A stretch of DNA of 64,000 bases from Lachnoclostridium sp. (GCA_023665475.1 JAMPEB010000003.1:186001-250000); one strand, 5' to 3'. Positions 1 through 8,611 are shown, counted from the first letter of the stretch. Program-made: numbers and translations. Notes: generated by a model not told the origin, from the letters alone.

Positions 1-2
1 TC

Positions 3-629
3 CAGCTTGGAAAGCTTTGTGCGGACCATTCTCTGTTTCTTCATATCGGCATCACCTTGTATGAAACGATTTTAAGTTTTCTATTAGTATTTTTTATCAG
101 CCTGATATCCGCCACTGCCCTGTGGTATTCCGCCAAGCTTTCCGACATTTTGGAGCCATATCTTGTAATTTTAAACAGTCTGCCGAAGTCCGCTCTGGCT
201 CCTCTGTTCATCGTCTGGCTCGGCACAGGCACCACCACCATTATCGTGGCAGGCATCTCCGTTGCTTTGTTCGGCTCGATTATCAGTTTTTATACGGGAT
301 TTAAACAATGTGACCCTGAGAAAATCACTTTAATTTATACTTTAGGCGGAAACAGGCGAGATGCCTTTAAAAAAGTGGTGCTGCCCAACTCCATTCCCAT
401 TTTGATCAGCACCACAAAGGTAAATATCGGGCTTGCCCTGGTGGGTGTCATTATCGGTGAATTCCTCGCCGCAAGGCGCGGACTTGGATATCTGATCATC
501 TATGGCTCCCAAGTGTTTAAGCTGGATCTGGTCATCACCAGCATCCTGCTGTTGTGCATTATCGCCATGGGATTTTACAAGGGGATTCAGATGATAGAAC
601 ATCATATCAAAAAACAGATGAAGGTGTAA
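3..629 (+). CDS. ABC transporter permease, SsuC/TauC-like (5' end outside window)
   Basis: Membrane permease of an ABC importer of the nitrate/sulfonate/taurine/thiamine-precursor type (BPD_transp_1 fold). The frame is open from the first bases of the window, so the N-terminus lies upstream; a TTG at 57 is not needed as a start. Several hydrophobic segments are visible, and the cytoplasmic EAA-type loop that contacts the ATPase reads TLGGNRRDAFKKVVLPNSIP. The C-terminus ends in a basic tail after the last membrane helix. Neither the ATPase nor the binding protein is in the window, so the substrate cannot be named. The gene is followed by a strong hairpin shared with the convergent surface-protein gene. 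Confidence 0.85.
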   Translation, partial: QLGKLCADHSLFLHIGITLYETILSFLLVFFISLISATALWYSAKLSDILEPYLVILNSLPKSALAPLFIVWLGTGTTTIIVAGISVALFGSIISFYTGFKQCDPEKITLIYTLGGNRRDAFKKVVLPNSIPILISTTKVNIGLALVGVIIGEFLAARRGLGYLIIYGSQVFKLDLVITSILLLCIIAMGFYKGIQMIEHHIKKQMKV

Positions 630-645
630 AAATATAACCATAAAA

Positions 646-693
646 AACTGACCTCCAATCGTTAGATTTCTATCTAACTTTTGGAAGTCAGTT
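646..693. terminator. Bidirectional hairpin terminator
   Basis: Long inverted repeat: outer arms AACTGACCTCCAA and TTGGAAGTCAGTT (one mismatch), inner arms GTTAGAT and ATCTAAC around a short loop. It lies between the convergent ends of the ABC permease (629) and the surface protein (709), as expected of a terminator serving both strands. An A-run precedes it on the plus strand, which is a U-run for leftward transcripts. Confidence 0.8.
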
Positions 694-708
694 CACATCT
701 AAAATATA

Positions 709-1641
709 TTATTTCTGCTTGCTCTTCACACCGGTCAAAACCGCACATACAAGCGCGCCTGCAACACATACAGCCATCCACAGGTTTAACTTCGTCGTGT
801 TTTCTCCGGTCTTAGGCGATAATGCTACTGCACCCTTAGATGCAGAACTTTCAGACCCGGAACCATCCGAAGATGTGGAATCCGGTTCATCGTCATCATC
901 TTCCTCTTCCACCGCAGCCATGAAAGTTGACAGTTTGTCAATTGCAAATGTAACATCGCCCTCTGCGTCCACTATCAGATTATTGTGCAGAATAACCTCA
1001 TTTCCATGTAGCTGATAGACAATTGCCTTTTTCCCTACATGATCCATGCCCACAGGCAGACTCAGATGCACAGAACCGAATCCTTCCGTAAGTTCTTTGC
1101 TCTCTCCGCCGTCAACACTTAACAGTAGCCGGATTTCAAAGGTTCCGACACTTTCATAGCCTTCGCCTACTTTTTCTTTCAGCGCCGCCGTATTTTTTTC
1201 ACTTGCCGCTTCCTGCTGCAAAGTAATCTCCACATTGTGCTGTTGCAGATTTTCCACTGCCATGTTCAGATTCAGACCACCCACATCAACTTTAACATTA
1301 GTATTTGTCTTGTCTGTAATCTTGATATCCGATTTCTTTGTGTGTGTCTCGCCGCAACGGTCACACTTAGCAGTTTCGCTTCCGTCACTGTTGAGAATAT
1401 AGTCCAAAAAGCTGTGCCCAAGTGCTGTCCCTTCCGTAGTCTTTGTATCGGTAAACACCGTTTCGTCCGGCAGGGTAACCGTACCCGTATAAGTGATTAC
1501 GCCGGCATTCACACAGGTAGATGTGTCTTCCCTTGTTATAACGATATCATTCAGTTCCACCGTATGAGCCGGATCATTGCCGCAGACCGCGGTAGCTTTC
1601 ACCTCGGAATAATCCCCGCCCATGTCATCACTGCACTCCAC
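709..1641 (-). pseudogene. C-terminal part of frameshifted sortase-anchored surface protein
   Basis: This frame continues the protein encoded by the upstream leftward frame (1599-4898) after a one-base shift near 1614-1617. It resumes the same repeat style (VCGNDPAHT, then GHSF and CDRCGETH), followed by a roughly 150-residue non-repetitive domain. It ends with an acidic and Ser-rich spacer, a sortase-type signal SPKTGEN, a hydrophobic helix and the basic tail KSKQK. This is the typical C-terminal wall-sorting signal, so the fragment makes sense only as the end of the larger protein. The GTG at 1641 has no convincing ribosome-binding site of its own. Unless the shift is a sequencing error or is reversed in some cells, the secreted protein would lack its anchor. 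Confidence 0.8.
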
Positions 1642-4600
1642 TTATGACCCAGCGCCTTTACAGCCTGCGTTTCCTTCTCTCCGCAGACAGAACAGATACG
1701 GCTTTCGCTTCCCTCTACGGTACAAGTCGGCTCGGTATCCCTTACCCATTCGTTCCATGAATGACCAATGGCATCTATCTTCTCGCTCTCTGCATAATCA
1801 CAGTTTGCACAATGTCTGCTCCGGCTTCCTTCCTCTGTACAGGTAGGATTTACCACCGTCCATTCAGACATTTGATGGGGCAGCTTCGTTCCCTCAGCCG
1901 TCTTTGTGTCCATAGCATCACATCTGTCGCACTTAGCTGTCTTGGTACCGTCCTTTGTACAGTCTGCGCTTCCTTCGTCAAACTTATAATTGGTAAAACT
2001 ATGACCCAGCGCCGGAATCACAAGATCCTCAATCTCCAGACTGCCTGTTTCATCACTGTAATATTTACCGCATTTGCTGCACTCATAATATGCCTTTGTA
2101 CCATCCTGAGTACAGGTTGCCGCCTTTTCCTCATGGAGAGCGGACATATCATGGGTATGATCCAGCTTGGGAATTTCCGTCTCTTCGCCTTTCTCGTGGC
2201 ATACGCTGCATTCCCGATGCTTCAAACCGGTCTGTTCCTCCGTAGCCGGTCTGTCCAGAACATCTTCCCAGGAATGTCCCAACGCTGCTATCTCTTCACT
2301 TTCCGTATAATCACAGTTCTGGCATTTTCTGCTCTTTGTTCCGGGCGTTGTACAGTCAGGTTCTGCCGTTGTTGTCCAATCGGACATTTGGTGGGGCAGC
2401 TTCGTCCCCGCAACAGTTCTTGTGTCTGTAACATCGCATCTGTCACACTTGGCAGTCTCCGTGCCGTCCTTTGTGCAGCTTGCACTGCCTTCGTCAAACT
2501 TGTAACTGATAAAGCTATGACCCAGCGCCGGAATCACAAGATTCGTGATTTCAAGGCTGCCTGCCTCATCACTGTAATATTTATGGCACTTGCCACACTC
2601 ATAATATGCCTTTTTACCGGCCTTCGTACAATCAGCCGCCTCTTCCTCATGATGGGTCATTGCATGAGTATGATCCAGCTTGGGAATCTCAACTGCCTCG
2701 CTCTCATAACCGCAGACAGTACATTCCCCATGCTTACTGCCGACCTCATCTTCTGTAGCCGCCTTATCAACAATTTCTTTCATGCTGTGGGCAGCCTCAT
2801 CACTCCGGGCATTGTCCTGAGTACACTGATGCCAATGAGTGGTTTTGTCCTTATACCATGTAGCAGTATCAAAAACATGTTCATGGGCAGTTACCGTAAC
2901 CGTGCATGCGCCAGTATGGGTTCCGTCCGCCGCTGTGGCAGTGATGGTTGCCGTGCCCGCCTTTACTGCCGTTACAAGACCTTCCTCATTGACTGTCGCC
3001 ACCGTGGTATCACTACTTGAAAATGTTACACTCTGGTCAGCGCTGTCGGGCTTTACCGCCGTTTTAAGCTGTCCGGTTGCCCCTTCCAGCAAATTCAAGG
3101 TTGCCGGAGTAACCTCAATCCCGGTAATCGGGTCAGAGTTAATGACAAGATTAAAGGTTTTCTTGTTATCCGGATTATATCTCGGGCAAAAACTCAGGGT
3201 GACTTCTCCGGGCGCTAACATGGTGAAATAGCCCATTAAGCCCATTCCATCGCCATTCTCAGAAGTTATCGTACAAAGCACCTTGTCCTCATCAGAGACA
3301 TTAATCATCCATTCCTCATTGATTTCCACATCAGAAGGAGCATCAGTATTAGTGCCCATCGCCCAAAAATAAATAATATCCCCTGCATCGTACTTTTTGC
3401 CAGAAATACTTTGGTCGCTATATGTTTCAGCATTACTTTCTTTCCACCTAACAAAGTAAGAAGCATAAACACCGACCGTTTTCTCCGCTCCGCAGACACT
3501 GCACTTAAGAGTCGAAATGCCATTTTCCGTTTTCACTATTTCATACTGATGTCCTGCCACTACAGCAGTCTTTTCATTGGAAGAAAAATCGGAAGTATTA
3601 ATATCATAAAATGTCAAAGCCTCATTCCGCCAGGTATACCATGTAATATTACCGCCATTAACTACAGGCGCACAGTCGGAAAGTTCTCCCTTCATGCTGT
3701 ATATAGATGACACAGGCGCACCATTTCCGTCAACAGCCACATAATACACATTCTGTCCCTTAGTCCAGAGAACCACAAAACGGTCACTGGACAGCTTAAC
3801 CATATGCGGAGTAGATGTGGTTCCTTCACCCTCAGCAAACTCTGTAAGCCAAGTGGTAGTAATCTTATTCGTCGTTTTATCAACAGCAGCTACAAACACA
3901 TTATGGGTCTCTCCTATCACATCATTCTTGATACCGGAATTGCCGGCAACCAGATAGGAAGAGGAAGAGATTTCAAAGGCTCCCACCGATGCTCCCGTAT
4001 CATTTGCCCCCGTTTCACCCGGAAATGTCATCACATCGATTACATCGCAAGAACCAGTGGTAACACTAAACTTACCCCCAGCGACATCCGTGGGATATTT
4101 AATCAGCACTGCGGAACGGGGATGGGCGTCTCCATGATCCACCGCAATGAGATGCCCGTTCTCTATATGCAGGAATTGGTTAAAGGAATGGCTCACATAA
4201 CCCTTGTAGCTATTCGTGATAATCGCATGGGAATCTGTAATCTTAACATCCTGCATATCAAGCTGTATCGTCACATTCGCCTGATGATTTATGCCATCCT
4301 CTGATTTGTACATCTCATGGGAGGTGCGAACCAGCAGATAGCTGCCATATGCCTCCATACGCGCAGAACCCGCATTAAAGGGTTTTGTCGTATTACAATC
4401 CTTCAGTCCATCACAACCCAATCTGTTCCAATTCTTATCATACTTTGTGATGCGGTAAACTTCCACATCACTCTTTTCCTCAAGATTGCTCTGCCCGCTT
4501 AGGACATAATAAGCATCCTCTGCCGCATAAAATCCGCCAAAGATCGGCAGTTCCTTAGGAATCAGCTTGTTCTTAGAAACCTGAGCGTTATAATCCGCAT

Positions 4601-4898
4601 CATAATATTCCACCAGAAGTCCATCAATCTTATCTCCTGCCTGTACACGCATGACGCCGCCGTCAGCCATGGGCACCAGATAAGATTCTATCGGGTTGCT
4701 CCAATATGGAGAACTATTGCCATAATTCTGGGCATTTACATTGGAGCCTTCGTATATCTGCTGGCACTGTCCGTCCTCAGACAAAGACTCCGCTGTTTCA
4801 GCTTGGACTCCCCCCTGAAACTGTGGCACCATCCCAACTGCGAGGCATGCTGCCAATACCATAACCATAAGACGCCTTAAAAATTTTGTTTTTTTCAC
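1599..4898 (-). CDS. Large secreted cell-surface protein with Ig-like domain and Cys-rich repeats, frameshifted before its anchor
   Basis: Exported surface protein of 1099 residues in this frame. It has a signal peptide (MKKTKFLRRLMVMVLAACLA, ending near VQA), then about 430 residues rich in Ser/Thr/Gly that resemble a beta-propeller-like region. A bacterial Ig-like (Big_2) domain follows around residues 590-675 (core SDTTVATVNEEGLVTAVKAG). The rest is repeats with spaced CxxC pairs and recurrent GHSW/GHSF and DHTH motifs. The frame then runs out in WAGIIPR after a C-run on the plus strand; adding one base would join it to the 709-1641 frame and give about 1400 residues ending in a sortase signal. 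A good ribosome-binding site (AGGGAGGT) precedes the ATG. The ligand is unknown; adhesion or wall-display is an inference from architecture. Confidence 0.85.
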   Translation of the reverse strand: MKKTKFLRRLMVMVLAACLAVGMVPQFQGGVQAETAESLSEDGQCQQIYEGSNVNAQNYGNSSPYWSNPIESYLVPMADGGVMRVQAGDKIDGLLVEYYDADYNAQVSKNKLIPKELPIFGGFYAAEDAYYVLSGQSNLEEKSDVEVYRITKYDKNWNRLGCDGLKDCNTTKPFNAGSARMEAYGSYLLVRTSHEMYKSEDGINHQANVTIQLDMQDVKITDSHAIITNSYKGYVSHSFNQFLHIENGHLIAVDHGDAHPRSAVLIKYPTDVAGGKFSVTTGSCDVIDVMTFPGETGANDTGASVGAFEISSSSYLVAGNSGIKNDVIGETHNVFVAAVDKTTNKITTTWLTEFAEGEGTTSTPHMVKLSSDRFVVLWTKGQNVYYVAVDGNGAPVSSIYSMKGELSDCAPVVNGGNITWYTWRNEALTFYDINTSDFSSNEKTAVVAGHQYEIVKTENGISTLKCSVCGAEKTVGVYASYFVRWKESNAETYSDQSISGKKYDAGDIIYFWAMGTNTDAPSDVEINEEWMINVSDEDKVLCTITSENGDGMGLMGYFTMLAPGEVTLSFCPRYNPDNKKTFNLVINSDPITGIEVTPATLNLLEGATGQLKTAVKPDSADQSVTFSSSDTTVATVNEEGLVTAVKAGTATITATAADGTHTGACTVTVTAHEHVFDTATWYKDKTTHWHQCTQDNARSDEAAHSMKEIVDKAATEDEVGSKHGECTVCGYESEAVEIPKLDHTHAMTHHEEEAADCTKAGKKAYYECGKCHKYYSDEAGSLEITNLVIPALGHSFISYKFDEGSASCTKDGTETAKCDRCDVTDTRTVAGTKLPHQMSDWTTTAEPDCTTPGTKSRKCQNCDYTESEEIAALGHSWEDVLDRPATEEQTGLKHRECSVCHEKGEETEIPKLDHTHDMSALHEEKAATCTQDGTKAYYECSKCGKYYSDETGSLEIEDLVIPALGHSFTNYKFDEGSADCTKDGTKTAKCDRCDAMDTKTAEGTKLPHQMSEWTVVNPTCTEEGSRSRHCANCDYAESEKIDAIGHSWNEWVRDTEPTCTVEGSESRICSVCGEKETQAVKALGHKWSAVMTWAGIIPR
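1640..2680 (-). repeat. Two degenerate ~520-bp direct repeats inside the surface-protein gene
   Basis: Unit 1 covers about 2163-2680 and unit 2 about 1640-2162. Each starts at DHTH, passes YYECxKC, KYYSDE, LVIPALGHSF, KFDEGSA, CTKDGT, AKCDRCD and LPHQMS, and ends in GHSW plus a CSVC motif. The nucleotide copies share long stretches, for example around 1868 and 2386 (TGGGGCAGCTTCGT). Homology of this length makes unit gain or loss by recombination plausible. Confidence 0.8.
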
Positions 4899-4952
4899 AC
4901 TTATACCTCCCTGCCCTTTTCAACAGACATTAATTCACACTTCTTTTTCCGC

Positions 4953-5183
4953 TTGCAATATCTGCACGCATCTCATATTTTCCTTATTTTACCCCCCCGA
5001 AAAGGCTTGTCAAGGGAAATTATTTTAGAAAAATTTGTTCCGGCTGATTGGTCAGACATTGAAGAAGTAGAGCCTGATGATATTGACTTACAGATGCTTG
5101 CAGATATTGACGCAGACCCCGACTGCCACGAATTTACCGATGAAAACGATATTGACTGGGAATCAGATGATTTAAAGAATTAA
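4953..5183 (+). CDS. Short acidic hypothetical ORF, possibly a gene remnant
   Basis: The second half of this frame looks coding-like: an acidic segment, VPADWSDIEEVEPDDIDLQM, continues to a DENDIDWES-type end and is followed directly by a terminator hairpin. The first half (TTG at 4953 onward) looks like ordinary AT-rich intergenic sequence and has no clear ribosome-binding site. A TTG near 5007 preceded by AAAAGG is an alternative start. I do not recognise the family. It may be the surviving 3' end of a deleted gene, which would fit its terminator and its lack of a promoter-proximal part. Confidence 0.3.
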   Translation: MQYLHASHIFLILPPRKGLSREIILEKFVPADWSDIEEVEPDDIDLQMLADIDADPDCHEFTDENDIDWESDDLKN

Positions 5184-5191
5184 AATATTAA

Positions 5192-5218
5192 CCCCCATGA
5201 GGTCGTAACTCATGGGGG
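5192..5218. terminator. Hairpin terminator
   Basis: Perfect 10-bp stem CCCCCATGAG / CTCATGGGGG with a 7-base loop, followed by CTTCTCATT on the plus strand. It sits between the end of the small acidic ORF (5183) and the end of the convergent zinc-ribbon gene (5255), so it can end transcription from either side. Confidence 0.75.
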
Positions 5219-5254
5219 CTTCTCATTAAGCTGCATTTTTGCACATTGCTTTCT

Positions 5255-5752
5255 TTACTCTACTTTTGTACCGCATTCCGTGCAGAACAGACTGCCTGCA
5301 TCCAAAACATTTCCGCACTTTGCACATCTTCTCCCTGTTGCACCGGGAACTACGCCGCCGGAAACCGCTCCACTTGAAACAGCTCCTCCCGGAACCGCGC
5401 CGCCGGAAACCGCGGTGCCGATTCCCAGATTACTGTTTATCAGTCTGATTTCTTCATCATATTTAGCGCCCATTTCTACCTTTTTGGCTTCCTGCTCCGC
5501 AATGCTTTTCTCCAATTCCGTTACCCTTGCCCAAAACTGTGTCAGATCAGCCTGTGTCTTATCCTTGCACCATGTGTTATACGCCGCTGCTCCTGCCTGC
5601 AGAAACACATTGCTGCGCTCACCCTGCAGCCGTCCAATCTCATTATTAATTGCAGCGAAAGCGGCTTCCCTGCGCAGCTCCAGACTTTTGACCTCCTGCT
5701 TCAGTTGTTTCGCTTTTTCATCTATTCCAAAAGCCTTGTCAAGTAATCCCAT
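5255..5752 (-). CDS. Coiled-coil protein with C-terminal zinc ribbon
   Basis: Small cytosolic protein of unknown function. The N-terminal MGLLDKAFGIDEK is followed by a charged helical region likely to form a coiled coil (about residues 10-115). A Gly/Ala/Val/Ser-rich linker made of short imperfect repeats (GGAVPGGAVSSGAVSGG) comes next, then a zinc ribbon with CAKCGN and CTECGT, i.e. two CxxC knuckles. The start at 5752 is chosen because GGAGG lies 8 bases before it; an in-frame ATG at 5845 with weaker AAAGGAA would add 31 unconserved-looking residues. It is a single gene between two terminator regions and no partner is evident. Zinc-ribbon/coiled-coil proteins of this kind are common in Firmicutes, often annotated only as hypothetical. 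Confidence 0.75.
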   Translation of the reverse strand: MGLLDKAFGIDEKAKQLKQEVKSLELRREAAFAAINNEIGRLQGERSNVFLQAGAAAYNTWCKDKTQADLTQFWARVTELEKSIAEQEAKKVEMGAKYDEEIRLINSNLGIGTAVSGGAVPGGAVSSGAVSGGVVPGATGRRCAKCGNVLDAGSLFCTECGTKVE

Positions 5753-5946
5753 TGTTCCATCCTCCGTTTTCTCTGTCACTTGTGTACTGCCGCATTCGTC
5801 AAAGGCGTCTGTATCTGTTTTTATCGGTACTTCAACTTCTCCCATCCGAAAATTCCTTTTGGGAAAATCTCATTGGGATAAAGCAAAAAGCATTACATAG
5901 AATCAGAAAAACAGAACAATAACGAACATCAATAAGAAAAAAAGAA

Positions 5947-6019
5947 AGCTGAAAATGAGACTCGAACTCACGACCCCTTCATTACGAGTGAAGTGCTCTA
6001 CCGACTGAGCTATTTCAGC
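5947..6019 (-). tRNA. tRNA-Thr (anticodon CGT)
   Basis: A complete cloverleaf can be folded on the minus strand. The 7-bp acceptor stem is GCTGAAA/TTTCAGC, the D-arm AGCTCAGTCGGTAGAGC, the anticodon stem CTTCA/TGAAG with loop CTCGTAA (anticodon CGT, threonine), and the T-arm carries GTTCGAGTC. The 3' CCA is not encoded. It lies downstream of trmD in the same direction. Confidence 0.95.
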
Positions 6020-6132
6020 ATCATTGTCCGCCGAGGCATTCCTGCGGCACAACTAAAATTATTATATAGGCTTTTATGAAATTTTGCAACATGTATTTTG
6101 CAACTTTTTACCCAACTTTTTTGACGGTTCCC

Positions 6133-7524
6133 TTAGGATTGTCCGTCCTGCCGTTCTCTGCCCAGCCACCAGATGGTATCCTTTGAAAGATACAGCCCCA
6201 GATGCTCCTGAACCCGCACGGAATTTTCATTTCCCACTATAACATGCCCATAGGGGGTATGACCCATTTCAAGCTGGCGGTTGATGATATAGGATTCCAG
6301 CGCCTGCCCGATTCCCCTGCCCCTATAATCCGGCTCCACAAACAATATTCCGGTGCTGCCGTCATTGTGAATCCCCACAAACCCCACCAATTTATCTTCC
6401 ACATAAGCGCCATACAATGCCTTCGCTCCGATCCGGTTCACGATATAATCCTCATTATCATGATAATTGGCGGCAACATATGCCTTATCTTCCATGGAAA
6501 GCAGCCGGATATCCTTGTGTTTTACAGGCAGGGGCTCCCTTCTCGTGTAAAGCGCCTGCCAGCATTCTTCATATACCTGAAAGGAAAGCTCCCTACAAAG
6601 CATCTCGTTCAAAAACGCCTTGGAGCTGACTATGAGCCGGGTGTCCTCAGGCACATACGGAAACATTTTCTCCGCTTCCTGCCCGTTTTCCGCATCCATC
6701 ATGCAGAGACGGCATGCCCTGTTATACAGTAAAATATTGAAACCCTCCGCACGAATGATTTCTCCCGTCCCGCGCACAAGACTTTCCATCATATGGATAT
6801 AGCTTCTCTTATTTTGGGAAAGCTGCTTCCACAATTTTTGTTTTTCCTGATATTTTGCGTACAAATCCGGACGCCGTTTTTTGGTGCGCTCCTTAGACTG
6901 CTCCAGCCTCCATTGTGTGATTTTCCGGTGATTGCCTGACAGCAGAATTTCCGGCACCCTCTTCCCATGCCATTCTTCCGGTCTGGAATATTGCGGATAT
7001 TCCAAAAGTTCATTGTGAAAGGTTTCCGTCTCCGCCGAGGTATCATTGCCCAATACTCCCGGAACCAGTCTGGACACGGCATCCACCATCACCATGGCGG
7101 GCAATTCTCCGCCGGTAAGGACATAATCCCCTATGGATACATAATCTGTCACGATTTCTTCCAGCGCCCTCTCGTCCACTCCTTCATAATGACCGCAAAG
7201 AATAATCAACTCTTCCTCTTTTGCAAACTCCATGGCAAGCTTTTGCGTAAAGGGAACGCCCTGCGGAGTCACATAAACCGTTCTGCATTTCCTACCCCCT
7301 GCCACTGCCTGATAGGCGTCAAAAACAGGCTGCGCCTGTAATAACATTCCTGCGCCGCCGCCATAAGTGTAATCATCCACTTTCCCGTGCTTATCCAATG
7401 TATAATCCCGAATATTCACAGCATGGATACCGATTAAATTTTTTTCCGCCGCTTTTCCGATAACGCTGCTGTTTAATCCCTGCGCCACCATCTCGGGAAA
7501 TAATGTTAAAATATGAAAAATCAT
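6133..7524 (-). CDS. trmD: tRNA (guanine37-N1)-methyltransferase fused to a GNAT acetyltransferase domain
   Basis: Residues 1-240 are a full TrmD, the SAM-dependent enzyme that methylates N1 of G37 in tRNAs to prevent frameshifting. The trefoil-knot motifs are visible (YGGGAGM, GHYEGVDER, SIGDYVLTGGELPAM), as is the C-terminal KRRPDLY end. After a 30-residue linker come about 200 further residues with a GNAT core: FVGIHNDGSTGILFVEPDYR, then RGRGIG as the acetyl-CoA loop (about residue 400). TrmD alone is about 240-250 residues, so this is a true fusion. The substrate of the acetyltransferase is unknown. The start codon overlaps the rimM stop by 4 bases (ATGA), implying translational coupling in the SRP/ribosome cluster. 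Confidence 0.95.
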   Translation of the reverse strand: MIFHILTLFPEMVAQGLNSSVIGKAAEKNLIGIHAVNIRDYTLDKHGKVDDYTYGGGAGMLLQAQPVFDAYQAVAGGRKCRTVYVTPQGVPFTQKLAMEFAKEEELIILCGHYEGVDERALEEIVTDYVSIGDYVLTGGELPAMVMVDAVSRLVPGVLGNDTSAETETFHNELLEYPQYSRPEEWHGKRVPEILLSGNHRKITQWRLEQSKERTKKRRPDLYAKYQEKQKLWKQLSQNKRSYIHMMESLVRGTGEIIRAEGFNILLYNRACRLCMMDAENGQEAEKMFPYVPEDTRLIVSSKAFLNEMLCRELSFQVYEECWQALYTRREPLPVKHKDIRLLSMEDKAYVAANYHDNEDYIVNRIGAKALYGAYVEDKLVGFVGIHNDGSTGILFVEPDYRGRGIGQALESYIINRQLEMGHTPYGHVIVGNENSVRVQEHLGLYLSKDTIWWLGRERQDGQS

Positions 7525-8027
7525 AACAATCCGTCCAAAATATGAATTTTAATAAACCCTGCCTCCACATCCACCTGAAGCACACATTGCTTAATGGCAG
7601 GCAAGAGCAGATTTCTGCCGTCATGCAGGGCAATATCGTATACATCATTTGCCCCTGTTGTGATTACGCTTTGCAGGACGCCGATTTCCGCATCCTCTTC
7701 ATCCAAAACCTTAAGACCTTCCAAGTCAGCAATAAAATATTCGTCCCTCCCCAATTTCACGGCATTGCCTCTGGTTACATAAAGACTCTTTTGTCTGTAT
7801 TTTTCTACATCGTTAATATCATCAATTCCCTTGAATTTCAGAATTACAAATTGTTTAAAGAATTTGACTCCCTCAATTTCCAGTGTGATTTTTTCTTTTC
7901 CGGTATCCAGCAGCACCTCCTTAAGCCGCTTGAACCTCTTTGCATCATCCGTAGTGGGAAAAACCTTTACTTCTCCCCGCAGACCGTGGGTTGCCGTAAT
8001 CACTCCCACCTGTAAAATTTCTTCCAT
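7521..8027 (-). CDS. rimM: Ribosome maturation factor RimM
   Basis: 168-residue assembly factor that binds S19 and helps mature the 30S head domain. The N-terminal RimM barrel begins MEEILQVGVITATHGLRGEV, and the PRC-barrel-like C-terminal half contains DVYDIALHDGRNLLLPAI. The ATG at 8027 is preferred because GGAGA lies just before it; a longer upstream frame runs through a hairpin and has no family similarity. The gene overlaps trmD by 4 bases, the usual rimM-trmD pairing. A stem-loop at 8070-8098 separates it from khpA. Confidence 0.95.
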   Translation of the reverse strand: MEEILQVGVITATHGLRGEVKVFPTTDDAKRFKRLKEVLLDTGKEKITLEIEGVKFFKQFVILKFKGIDDINDVEKYRQKSLYVTRGNAVKLGRDEYFIADLEGLKVLDEEDAEIGVLQSVITTGANDVYDIALHDGRNLLLPAIKQCVLQVDVEAGFIKIHILDGLL

Positions 8028-8069
8028 AAGATTCTCCATAAAAATAAAAAAGATATATTTTTCAGTACA

Positions 8070-8098
8070 AAATCGGGCAGGTCCGACCCACCCGATTT
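8070..8098 (-). terminator. Stem-loop between khpA and rimM
   Basis: Inverted repeat AAATCGGG / CCCGATTT separated by 13 bases, with a smaller GGTCCGACC palindrome inside. It lies in the 85-base gap between khpA and rimM. There is no strong U-run directly after the stem on the minus strand, so it may be a weak attenuator or an RNA-processing hairpin rather than a full stop. Confidence 0.45.
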
Positions 8099-8112
8099 GT
8101 TTGAAACTACCG

Positions 8113-8340
8113 TTACACGATTTCCACTTCAACCCTTGTATTATCTTTGGACGAAGCCGCTTTCACCACGGAGCGGATTGCCTTGGCTATCCTTCCCTGC
8201 TTCCCGATGACTTTTCCCATATCGGATGCAGCTACATGAAGCTCAAGAACAATATTTCTGCCCTCTGTTTTCTCCGTTACAACTACTTCGTCAGGGTTAT
8301 CTACAAGAGCTTTCGCAATTACTTCAACCAATTCCTTCAT
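8113..8340 (-). CDS. khpA: KH-domain RNA-binding protein KhpA (YlqC)
   Basis: 75-residue single KH domain protein with the signature MGKVIGKQGRIAKAIR (the GxxG loop that grips RNA) and a short basic C-terminus. KhpA homologues pair with KhpB (Jag) and affect cell elongation and small-RNA function in Firmicutes. Position between rpsP and rimM is the conserved one. A GGAGGTGTAGATT ribosome-binding site precedes the ATG. Length matches the family. Confidence 0.93.
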   Translation of the reverse strand: MKELVEVIAKALVDNPDEVVVTEKTEGRNIVLELHVAASDMGKVIGKQGRIAKAIRSVVKAASSKDNTRVEVEIV

Positions 8341-8365
8341 AATCTACACCTCCAAAGAGTGGATT

Positions 8366-8611
8366 CTATTTCTCGATGCCTGCAAGCTTGAACAGTTTAC
8401 CTACTACCTCGGTAGGCTGCGCACCGTTAGCTAACCACTTCTTTGCCAGCTCTTCGTTAATCTTGAAGGTGCTGGGGTCCGTGCTGGGATCATATGTGCC
8501 GATTTCCTCAATAAACCTTCCGTCTCTGGGAGAACGGGAATCCGCTACAATAATTCTGTAAAAAGGCGCCTTCTTCTGTCCCATTCTTCTTAATCTGATT
8601 TTAACTGCCAT
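8366..8611 (-). CDS. rpsP: 30S ribosomal protein S16
   Basis: 81-residue S16 starting [20 protein letters not shown], a nearly invariant N-terminus, followed by the [16 protein letters not shown] motif. The start at 8611 is supported by GGAGG 8 bases upstream; an in-frame ATG 15 bases earlier would be placed inside that site. S16 binds 16S rRNA early in 30S assembly. It lies between ffh and khpA, the standard order in Clostridia. Confidence 0.97.
   Translation of the reverse strand: MAVKIRLRRMGQKKAPFYRIIVADSRSPRDGRFIEEIGTYDPSTDPSTFKINEELAKKWLANGAQPTEVVGKLFKLAGIEK

Noticed and set aside
1640-2680. Possible CRISPR-like periodicity
   Set aside because: The periodicity is a 520-bp protein-coding repeat; there are no short identical repeats with unique spacers here or elsewhere in the window.
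1761-3020. 419-residue open frame on the plus strand opposite the surface protein
   Set aside because: It is antisense to the repetitive surface-protein gene, has no start signals, and its residue pattern mirrors the repeats of the real gene.
5753-5845. Longer N-terminus of the zinc-ribbon protein
   Set aside because: The extra 31 residues have no family look, and a much better ribosome-binding site sits before the internal ATG at 5752.
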